A DNA stretch of 30,891 bases from JBBREP01 sp036501845 (GTDB taxonomy: Bacteria; Actinomycetota; Acidimicrobiia; IMCC26256; PALSA-610): NCBI GenBank assembly GCA_036501845.1, contig DASXZO010000176.1, forward strand, positions 1-30,891, in the 5' to 3' direction. Below, in pieces: positions 20,459-27,666 of this stretch. Made by a program: the position numbers and the translations under genes. Within the stretch, counting starts at the first letter, position 1. Each line of letters starts with the position of its first letter. Below the pieces are notes generated by a model. It had not been told where the DNA came from. It saw nothing but the letters and a program-made list of their open reading frames with translations, and did not search any database.

Positions 20459-23253
20459 CGATCTCCGAGGTCGCTCCCGCCGCGGCGCCTACGGCCACCG
20501 CGTTCCACACGCTCACGGTCGAGGACGCACTGCGTGCCGAGGGCGTCGAGCAGCAGAGCGGGCTGAGCAGTGCCGAGGTTGCATCGCGGTTCGCGCGCTT
20601 CGGGCCGAACCAGTTCAAGGAACCACCGAAGGAGTCGGGCCTGCAGGCGTTCTTGCGCCAGTACCAGGACCCGATGCAGATCGTGTTGCTCGTTGCGGGC
20701 GTGCTCACGTTGTATCCGGTGAAGCAATACGCGACCGGCGTGCTGCTGGTGGCGCTCACGTTGTTCAACGCGATGCTCGGCCTACGCCAGGAGGGCAAGG
20801 CGGCGGCGGCGATCGCCGCGTTGCAGAGCATGATGATCCTCAAGTCACGAGTGCGGCGCGACGGCATGCTCGTGCAGGTGCCCGCCCAGGAGCTCGTGCC
20901 GGGCGATGTGGTGCTCATCGAGGCCGGTGACCTCGTTCCGGCCGACGGTCGTCTGACGAAGGCGGCCACGCTCGACGTCGCCGAATCGGCGCTCACCGGC
21001 GAGAGCCTTCCCGTGGGCAAGACGGTCGAGCCCGTCGACAACGTCGCGACCGATCTCGGCGACCGCGTCGACATGGTGTACATGAACACAAACGTGACGC
21101 GCGGCTCGGGTGAGTTCGTCGTGACCGCCACGGGCATGGCGACCGAGGTCGGCCACATCTCGGGCATGCTCGCCGAGGCGTCGGAAGCGGTGACGCCACT
21201 CACGAAGCAACTCAAGACGCTCACGAACCAGATCCTCGTGATCGGCGGCGCCGCGGTGGGGTTGTCCGTGGTCCTGAACCTCGCGCGCGGCGACAGTCGC
21301 CATGAGGTGTTCATCGCCGCGATTGCGTTCGCGGTGTCGGCGATACCCACGGGGCTTCCCGCAGTGGTCACCACGATCCTCTCGATGGGCACCACAGTGC
21401 TCGCCAAGGCGAACGCGATCGTGAAGCGCCTGAAATCGACCGAGACGCTGGGGTGCACGAGCGCGATCAACTCCGACAAGACCGGCACGCTCACGCTCAA
21501 CCAGATGACCGCGGTCGAGATGGCGATCCCGGGCCGGCGTTACACGATCTCGGGATCGGGATACGCCACCGACGGGAAGCTCAAGCGGGTGGCGGGCCAG
21601 GCCGAGGTGGATCTCGAACTGTTCTTCCTGCCGATGGTCCTTGCGGCCGACGCGGTGGTGAATGAAGGCAATCTCGTGGGCGATCCCACCGAGGGCGCGC
21701 TCGTGGTGCTCGCCGAGAAGGGCGGGATCGACACCCTTGCCACCCGCGAGCGCTACCCACGCGTTGCCGAGTTGCCGTTCGATGCTGCGTACAAGTTCAT
21801 GGCGACGTTCCATCGCATGGACGACGGTGCGGGTCATTCGGTCGTGCGCTGTTTTGTGAAGGGTGCGCCCGACCAGCTGCTGGCGCGTTCGGCGTCGATC
21901 GTCGACGCCGACGTGCACCCGGTGGCGCTGAACGATGATTTTCGCGACCGCTACATGGCCGAGAACCAGCGCCTCGGCGAGCAAGGCCTGCGCGTGATGG
22001 CCACGGCCTACAAGGACTTCGATACCTCGCGCTTCGATGCCTCGGCCGACCTTTTAGGGCAGGTCGATGGGCTCACGCTGTTGTCGCTCGTGGGCATCGA
22101 GGATCCGCCACGGCCGCAGGCCAAGGACGCGATCGCGCGGGCCAAGCAGGCGGGCATCCAGGTACGCATGATCACCGGCGACCACGCCGTCACGGCAAAA
22201 GCGATCGCGCGCAAACTTGGCATCGAGGGCCGAGTGATCAGCGGTGCCGAGTTCGGTGCGATGACCGACGACGAGCTCGTCGAAGCGATCGATGGCGTCG
22301 GCGTAATCGCGCGCGTCACGCCCGAGCACAAGGTGCGCCTTGTCGATCTGCTGAAGCGCAAGGGCCATGTGGTGGCCATGACCGGCGACGGCGTGAACGA
22401 TGCGCCGGCATTGAAGCGCGCCGACATCGGCATTGCGATGGGTATCACCGGCACCGAGGTGTCGAAGGAAGCCGCGGCGATGATCCTCACCGACGACGAC
22501 TTTGCCACGATCGTGCGGGCGGTCGAGCTCGGGCGAGGCCTGTACGAGAACCTCAAGAATTATGTGGTGTTCCAGATGGGCAGCCTCATCGGATTCATCG
22601 CGATGTTCCTCGGCGCGAGCATCCTCAACATCGCCAGTGGTGTCCCGATCGTCCCGCTGCAGACGCTCTACTTCAACTTCACCACGAACGTGAGTCAAGC
22701 GATCGGGCTGGGGTTCGGAAAGCCGGCCGACGACATCATGCAGCGCAAGCCGCGCCGTATCGACGGGAAGATCCTGCCGCGAGACGTGCTGTTGTGGCTG
22801 GTGGTCGCGGGGGCGGTGATCGGCGGAACGTCGCTCGGTGTGGTGGCGTGGGCGATCGACGCGCACAATCTCGCGGTCGCGCGCACCATGGGGCTCGCCA
22901 CGTTCTCGTTCAGCACGTTGTTCTTCTCGTTCACGGTGCGCGACCGCCTACGCACAATGTTTTGCCGCGACACGCTCGAGGACAGCAAGTTCCTACTCGC
23001 CAGCGTGATCTCGCTTGCGTTCATCGTGGGAGGCACGGAACTGCGGCTCGGCAACCGCATCTTGCAGACCGTCGATCTCGACTTCAACGAATGGGTGACC
23101 TGCGTCGTGGTCGGCGCGGCGATCTTGGTCGTGTCGGAGCTGTACAAGGTGATGCTCCGCACCCACGCCCGCGCATCTCGCGCGATGGAGCCGGCGCCGA
23201 CGATCGATCTCGTGGCCGCGGCGGCGCGACGAGGCGACGAAAGGGACCTGTAG
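20455..23253 (+). CDS. P-type cation-transporting ATPase, non-canonical ion site
   Basis: This 932-aa P2-type ATPase contains, in order, a cation-ATPase N domain, the TGES actuator motif (ALTGESLPVGK), the phosphorylation site DKTGTLT with Asp341, KGAPDQLL in the nucleotide domain, and the hinge TGDGVNDAPALKRADIG. About ten membrane segments are expected. The ion-binding M4 motif reads PTGLP (298-302) instead of PEGLP. In M6 an Asn (N745) replaces the Asp that coordinates Ca2+ in Ca2+ pumps, and M5 shows no acidic residue at the matching place. The transported ion is therefore unlikely to be simply Ca2+ and cannot be named. The start overlaps arcC by 4 bases. It may use ATP made by ArcC to hold ion or pH balance during fermentative arginine use (inference). 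Confidence 0.9.
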   Translation: MTISEVAPAAAPTATAFHTLTVEDALRAEGVEQQSGLSSAEVASRFARFGPNQFKEPPKESGLQAFLRQYQDPMQIVLLVAGVLTLYPVKQYATGVLLVALTLFNAMLGLRQEGKAAAAIAALQSMMILKSRVRRDGMLVQVPAQELVPGDVVLIEAGDLVPADGRLTKAATLDVAESALTGESLPVGKTVEPVDNVATDLGDRVDMVYMNTNVTRGSGEFVVTATGMATEVGHISGMLAEASEAVTPLTKQLKTLTNQILVIGGAAVGLSVVLNLARGDSRHEVFIAAIAFAVSAIPTGLPAVVTTILSMGTTVLAKANAIVKRLKSTETLGCTSAINSDKTGTLTLNQMTAVEMAIPGRRYTISGSGYATDGKLKRVAGQAEVDLELFFLPMVLAADAVVNEGNLVGDPTEGALVVLAEKGGIDTLATRERYPRVAELPFDAAYKFMATFHRMDDGAGHSVVRCFVKGAPDQLLARSASIVDADVHPVALNDDFRDRYMAENQRLGEQGLRVMATAYKDFDTSRFDASADLLGQVDGLTLLSLVGIEDPPRPQAKDAIARAKQAGIQVRMITGDHAVTAKAIARKLGIEGRVISGAEFGAMTDDELVEAIDGVGVIARVTPEHKVRLVDLLKRKGHVVAMTGDGVNDAPALKRADIGIAMGITGTEVSKEAAAMILTDDDFATIVRAVELGRGLYENLKNYVVFQMGSLIGFIAMFLGASILNIASGVPIVPLQTLYFNFTTNVSQAIGLGFGKPADDIMQRKPRRIDGKILPRDVLLWLVVAGAVIGGTSLGVVAWAIDAHNLAVARTMGLATFSFSTLFFSFTVRDRLRTMFCRDTLEDSKFLLASVISLAFIVGGTELRLGNRILQTVDLDFNEWVTCVVVGAAILVVSELYKVMLRTHARASRAMEPAPTIDLVAAAARRGDERDL

Positions 23254-23255
23254 CG

Positions 23256-23417
23256 ATGTACTGGGCCGGTGGCGCGATCCTCTACCTCGTGCTCCTCGTG
23301 ACCATGGGCGTGTTGACACTGCGCCACGGCCACGTATGGATGTTTGTGATCGGCATCTTCTTGCCCTTCTTCTGGCTCATCGGCGCCATCGTTCCCGCGC
23401 CGCGTCGCTATCAGTAA
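23256..23417 (+). CDS. Small two-segment membrane peptide, 53 aa
   Basis: This gene begins 2 bases after the ATPase stop codon and ends at TAA 23415-23417. Two hydrophobic helices are clear: AILYLVLLVTMGVLTL (about residues 7-22) and VWMFVIGIFLPFFWLIGAIV (about 27-46), separated by a short RHGH turn. The second helix resembles the membrane part of SHOCT/PLDc_N proteins such as the one at 12367. Its tight linkage to the ATPase suggests it may be a small accessory subunit or regulator, like other short peptides that bind P-type pumps. That is an inference from position. Confidence 0.72.
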   Translation: MYWAGGAILYLVLLVTMGVLTLRHGHVWMFVIGIFLPFFWLIGAIVPAPRRYQ

Positions 23418-23468
23418 CAGTCACACGCGCCGTCGAGCACGCGCGGCCCACGCCGCCTCGTCATCGAT

Positions 23469-23690
23469 GGGTGAATGACACGCGTGAAGTAACTGCCTCA
23501 CCCAGTGTGCCGTTGTGTGACCCCGCAACGCCTTGTGGTTGATAACGCGCTCTGCGCCGCGACGAGTGAGGTGTACCGCTCACGCGTACGTGACGCACCC
23601 GCGCCGGGGTCGTGGAGCTCGTGGCTCCAAATCACTCGTTCGTCGTGAGGCGGGTGACCCGGGCCGTGTTCGACACTGAGCACTCACCCA
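23469..23690. promoter_or_regulatory. Four GGGTGA/TCACCC boxes upstream of the first LuxR gene
   Basis: The 330-base gap 23418-23747 has no gene that I can see. It contains GGGTGA at 23469-23474 (ATGGGTGAAT context), TCACCCA at 23498-23504, GGGTGA at 23652-23657 and TCACCCA at 23684-23690. They form two inverted pairs with starts 29 and 32 bases apart. This is one of the two densest clusters of the hexamer in the window and lies directly before a regulator gene, which suits autoregulation. Confidence 0.5.
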
Positions 23691-23747
23691 GAACGGGGCG
23701 TTCGCGGGGCGGCGGACGACCGGTGTGTCGACCGAAGGGGCGGGACA

Positions 23748-26255
23748 ATGACGCTTACCCACGCGATGAACACACAGCCGCGATCGCAGACGCTGGCGAC
23801 CGCATTGCGGCACCTGAAATTCGCGATCCCGGCGCTTCCACGTGGCGTGCTGGCGCGCGACGAGCTGCTCGCCAACGTGCGCGACATGCTCACGGATACC
23901 GATACCGCAGTCACGGTGGTGAGCGCACCCGCAGGTTCGGGCAAGACTGTGCTGTTCGCCGAACTCGCCCTCCAACAGTCGCCGGGGTCGGTGGCGTGGT
24001 GCTCGCTCGATGACGCCGACAACGACCCGGTGAGATTCGCTCGTTCGGTGCTCGAAGCAGTGCTCGCGAGCGGATCGCCCGACATTGTGAGCCGCGCCGC
24101 GGCGGGCGGCCGAGGAGCGCAGGACCCGCTCGAGGAGGCGCTCCTCGTCGCGGCGTGTGCGGGTGACATGTTGCTCGTGCTCGACGAGGGCGAGCATCTC
24201 AAAGCCGAGCGGGCGCACGCCGCGCTGCGACGTCTGGTGGCGCAGGCTCCGCCGAATCTGCGGCTCGTGTACCTCACGAATCGCGCACTGATGCTCGACC
24301 GCCAGACGCGCGTGGCAACGTTGCGCGGCCGTCACCTCAACTTCTCGTTCGCCGAACTACGAGCGCTGTTCGACCAGCGTCACGTGTCGACCTCGGATGA
24401 CGAGCTCATCTACACCTGGACTCAGGGACTGCCCGCGGCGGCCGCCCTGGCGGCCACCGCGAGCGCCGATCCGCGCACCCGCGACCGGATCGTGTGTTCG
24501 GCTCTGCGCGGCGACGCCACGCCGTACATCTCGATCTACGAGACACTGTTCGACCGCCTCGACGCCGATACGCGGTCGTTGCTCATGGCCTCGTCGGTGA
24601 TCGACCCCGTATCCGGGGAACTCGGCGAGGCGCTCACCGGGGACGCGCGCGCCCGCAGTGCGCTCACCGAGCTCGCGCGCACGGGCATCTACTTCGATGC
24701 CATTCCCGGCTGCCCCGACTGGTACCGGCACCGGTATCCGAGCCGGAATCTCCTTCGCGCCCGTCTCGGACACGAGCGGCCCTACGACGTTGCCCGGTTG
24801 CACTCGTGCGCGGCCGGCTGGTTCCGGTCGCATGGCGACCTTGATCATGCGATCGACAGCGCGGTCCGGGGCGAGGACGCGTTGCTCGCTTACGACCTGG
24901 TGCGCACGCGATGGACCGCCGCGGCGATCGGTGACGTCGACTCTGGTCTCGACCGCATCACTTCGATCCCGTGCCGGCGGACGCTGTCGCCCGACTTCGA
25001 GGCGCTCATGGCCGCGGGCGCGATCGCGTTGGATCATGGCGACTGCGACCCCACATCCGAGCTCGCCGAACGCATCCGTCAGGCCGATCCCGGGTCTGCA
25101 TGCTCGCCAGAATGGGAGTTGTTTGCGTTGCTGCTCGTCCTGCGCGTCGCGCGCGACAATGCCGATGCGCCCGCGGTACGCGAGCAGTGCGATCGGCTGC
25201 TCGAGTGGACGGCCACGAACCATCTGGCCGACTCCACCAACGCGCAGTTGCAGTGCCTGCGGCAGCGCGCGCTTGGCGAGGCCGCGCTCATGGAAGGCGA
25301 CCTCGATGGCGCGGGCGACATGCTCGAGCACGTGTACCGGGAAGCGACGGTTGCCGGGCTCGAGGAGCAGACAATCGCGGCCACGGCGTCGCTCGCGGTC
25401 GTCACCGCGCTTGCAGGTCGGGTCCGCCAAGCCGGCGCGTTGATCGCCGAACTCGGCGACACGTCGTCGATCAGCAGCTCTTGGTCGAAGGGCGTGGGTG
25501 CAGTCGCTCGTGGGATCCACGAGTACCACGCTGATAATCCGCTGGCGGCCAATGCCGCGGCTTCCGAGGCGCGCACGTTGCTCCGGCCCGGCGTGCATGG
25601 CGACATGGTGTTGCCGATGCTGCGCGCACGGCTCAAGGCCAGTATCGGCGACGACGTGGGCGCCGGCCGGCTCCGCGCCCGTTCGATGGCGCACGCGACG
25701 CCGCGGCTCGTCGCGACGGTCAGCGAGGGACTCGGCCTTTCGTTGCTGGCGGCCGTCGACGCCGGCTTCGGCAGTGATCCGGTCCTCGGCGCGCAACATC
25801 CCTACGCCTGCGCGCGCCGCAGCCTGCGCGTGGCGTACGCCAGCTACGACGAGCAGCGCTTCGAGGAAGCGTGGAGCAGTCTCGACCAGTCACTCGGGCT
25901 TGTCGACCGCCACTGTTTCCACCGCATCGCGCTCGATTCCGGAATCGACTTGCGGTCGATGCTGCGGGACTACATCGCGCAAGCCGGCACGTTCACGCCG
26001 CTTGCGTGGCGCCTGCTCCAACGGCTCCCGGCGTGGCGGGACGGCAACGCCACACCCGCCGTCGAGACGCTGACCGACCGTGAGCTGGCCGTGCTGCGGC
26101 ACCTCCCGTCGATGAAGTCGAACCAGGAGATCGCGGCCGAGATGTACTTCTCGGTGAACACGATCAAGACTCACTTGAAGAGCATCTACCGCAAGCTGGG
26201 CGTGAACCGGCGTCGCGATGCCGTGGAGGAGGCCCGGGCGCGCTCACTCCTGTGA
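23748..26255 (+). CDS. LuxR-family transcriptional regulator, MalT/LAL type, 835 aa
   Basis: A large ATP-binding LuxR (LAL) regulator. The N-terminal P-loop APAGSGKT (residues 60-67, Lys66) and Walker B-like LLVLDEGEHL form a STAND-type NTPase. A helical middle region of about 400 residues resembles tetratricopeptide-like sensor repeats. The C-terminus (about 773-835) is a GerE/LuxR helix-turn-helix: LTDRELAVLRHL, SNQEIAAEMYFSVNTIKTHLKSIYRKLGV. By analogy with MalT it should oligomerise on ATP and ligand binding and activate transcription at repeated short boxes. An AGGGGCGGGA stretch lies before ATG 23748; ATG 23766 is an alternative start. It follows the ADI operon and is preceded by four candidate boxes. 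The 3' end overlaps a convergent small gene by 12 bases. Confidence 0.92.
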   Translation: MTLTHAMNTQPRSQTLATALRHLKFAIPALPRGVLARDELLANVRDMLTDTDTAVTVVSAPAGSGKTVLFAELALQQSPGSVAWCSLDDADNDPVRFARSVLEAVLASGSPDIVSRAAAGGRGAQDPLEEALLVAACAGDMLLVLDEGEHLKAERAHAALRRLVAQAPPNLRLVYLTNRALMLDRQTRVATLRGRHLNFSFAELRALFDQRHVSTSDDELIYTWTQGLPAAAALAATASADPRTRDRIVCSALRGDATPYISIYETLFDRLDADTRSLLMASSVIDPVSGELGEALTGDARARSALTELARTGIYFDAIPGCPDWYRHRYPSRNLLRARLGHERPYDVARLHSCAAGWFRSHGDLDHAIDSAVRGEDALLAYDLVRTRWTAAAIGDVDSGLDRITSIPCRRTLSPDFEALMAAGAIALDHGDCDPTSELAERIRQADPGSACSPEWELFALLLVLRVARDNADAPAVREQCDRLLEWTATNHLADSTNAQLQCLRQRALGEAALMEGDLDGAGDMLEHVYREATVAGLEEQTIAATASLAVVTALAGRVRQAGALIAELGDTSSISSSWSKGVGAVARGIHEYHADNPLAANAAASEARTLLRPGVHGDMVLPMLRARLKASIGDDVGAGRLRARSMAHATPRLVATVSEGLGLSLLAAVDAGFGSDPVLGAQHPYACARRSLRVAYASYDEQRFEEAWSSLDQSLGLVDRHCFHRIALDSGIDLRSMLRDYIAQAGTFTPLAWRLLQRLPAWRDGNATPAVETLTDRELAVLRHLPSMKSNQEIAAEMYFSVNTIKTHLKSIYRKLGVNRRRDAVEEARARSLL

Positions 26256-26522
26256 GGAGTTCCCGCGCTCCGGGTTCCCGGGCGTTGGGTCAGCGCCGTC
26301 GCGTGTGACTGCCGCGCCCTGCGCGACATGGCGCACCTCGACGAGCTCGAGCCCCAGCCCCTCGATCTGCAGGAGTACGCCGTACAGGGCCGATTGGTCG
26401 TCGAAGTCGCCTGTGAGCACGGTCTCGACCGGTTCGATCTGGCTGGTCAGGCCAGGGAACGCCGACTGGAGCGACCCGCTCATACGTCCCTTGACCCGAA
26501 TTTCATAGCGCGCGACTGCCAC
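26244..26522 (-). CDS. Small hypothetical protein, 92 aa
   Basis: I do not recognise a named family, but the sequence looks like a folded small protein: ARYEIRVKGRMSGSLQSAFPGL, then IEPVETVLTGDFDDQSALYGVLLQIEGLGLELVEVRHV, which reads as a beta-alpha-beta pattern, then a disordered polar tail. The GTG at 26522 has an AGGGGAGG site 5 bases upstream, which decides the start over a TTG ten codons earlier. It lies 97 bases downstream of the cobalamin-binding gene on the same strand and may be the third gene of that unit or have its own promoter, since two GGGTGA boxes lie about 90 bases upstream. Its last 12 bases overlap the end of the LuxR gene on the other strand. Confidence 0.68.
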   Translation of the reverse strand: MAVARYEIRVKGRMSGSLQSAFPGLTSQIEPVETVLTGDFDDQSALYGVLLQIEGLGLELVEVRHVAQGAAVTRDGADPTPGNPERGNSSQE

Positions 26523-26607
26523 CAGGCCTCCCCTGCAGGCATACGCCCCCAAGGTTCCCTACGAGCTCGGTATCGCTCATCACTCCACCGAGGTGAACTC
26601 GAACACG

Positions 26608-26625
26608 TCACCCAAGCGTTCACCC
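26608..26625 (-). promoter_or_regulatory. Direct repeat of the GGGTGA box, 12 bases apart
   Basis: On the minus strand GGGTGA occurs twice with a 6-base spacer, starts 12 bases apart, about one helical turn. The pair is 86-103 bases upstream of the small gene starting at 26522. One box overlaps the stop codon of the preceding cobalamin-binding gene. Closely spaced direct repeats are how MalT-like activators are known to bind. Confidence 0.48.
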
Positions 26626-27666
26626 GACCTCGTGATGTCGGGCGTCGCCCGGCGAACGCCCCGGCAGGGGCAGGGCAGCACGCGCCCGGAGTAACAGCGC
26701 GCGCCGCCGACCGGGCGGGAGGGCCTGCACCAGCGCGTCGACACTCGCCGATCGCAACGTCGCATCGGCACCCTCGAGCGCGATGTGGCGATCCCACCAG
26801 CCAATCGCGTCGATGAGGACGGCATCATCGCCGGTGAGTACGGACGCTTCGGTGTAGTTGAGCAGCGCGTCGAGCTCCACGCCGGCGCGGTGGTTGTCGC
26901 CGTCGCTCCGGGGTGTTCCCCATTCCTGCTCGGCTCGCAGCCTCGTACGCAGCGCGGTGTCAATCACCGCGGCGCGCTCGTCCGGATCTGCGCCGACCCG
27001 CGCCGGGGGTTCGGTATCGATGTGCGGTGGACGATGTTCCCAGGCGCGCACCGCCTGCGCGGCCGCATCGCCATCGGGGCACCACGCGTCGGCACCGAGT
27101 GCATGGGCCCGGTTCGCGGCGGTGCCGAACGCCGCGCCGCCAACGATCACGGGTACCCCTCGGCGGTGGAGCGCGTCGATAGAGTCCGCTACACCCGCGA
27201 ATCGGCTCGTGAGCGATGCGCTCAGTGCGACTGCGTGTGGATGGGCGTCGCTCACGTACTCGTCGAGCTGTTCGGCTGTGACCGACGCGCCGAGCAGCGT
27301 GACGTTGCAGCCCTCACAACGCAAGTCGACGGCCGCCATCCGCGCCGGCACCTCGTGCCATTCACCGGGAGCGCACCCGATGCCGACGCGCGGCCCGCGC
27401 GGCGCCACGAATTCCTCGGCTGCGTTCCAGAGCGCGGTGAGGGACGCGTCCACAACCGCGGTCAGCGACAGAACGTCTTCCATCGCGATGTCGCCGCGTT
27501 CCCAACGGCGTCCGAGCTCGCGTTGGATCGGACCGAGCACGCCTTCCACGGCGATGCGCATCGCTTCGGGATCGCCGAGCGCGAGTTCGACGGCCTCGGG
27601 GATCTGACCGAGTGTCGCGTCGCGGAGCGCGGCGACCACTTCGGCCGCGTCGACTTCTTGGTTCAC
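26620..27666 (-). CDS. Cobalamin (B12)-binding sensor-like protein, 348 aa
   Basis: The N-terminal helical bundle (residues about 1-88) contains LGRRWERGDIAMEDVL, resembling the bundle that caps B12 in CarH-type and methyltransferase corrinoid proteins. The Rossmann-like B12 domain (about 92-205) has GEWHEVP with His104 as likely lower axial ligand (ExHxxP, close to ExHxxG), ALSASLT at 147-153, and VIVGGAAFG at 173-181. This is the order of the base-off DxHxxG-SxL-GG signature. The CarH Wx9EH motif is not kept (Trp55 is followed by Val-Leu at those places). A helical C-terminal part of about 130 residues has LDALLNYTEASVLTGDD. The GTG start overlaps the stop of the upstream LuxR gene by 4 bases, so it is probably a signal-input partner of that regulator. 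Confidence 0.82.
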   Translation of the reverse strand: MNQEVDAAEVVAALRDATLGQIPEAVELALGDPEAMRIAVEGVLGPIQRELGRRWERGDIAMEDVLSLTAVVDASLTALWNAAEEFVAPRGPRVGIGCAPGEWHEVPARMAAVDLRCEGCNVTLLGASVTAEQLDEYVSDAHPHAVALSASLTSRFAGVADSIDALHRRGVPVIVGGAAFGTAANRAHALGADAWCPDGDAAAQAVRAWEHRPPHIDTEPPARVGADPDERAAVIDTALRTRLRAEQEWGTPRSDGDNHRAGVELDALLNYTEASVLTGDDAVLIDAIGWWDRHIALEGADATLRSASVDALVQALPPGRRRALLLRARAALPLPGRSPGDARHHEVG

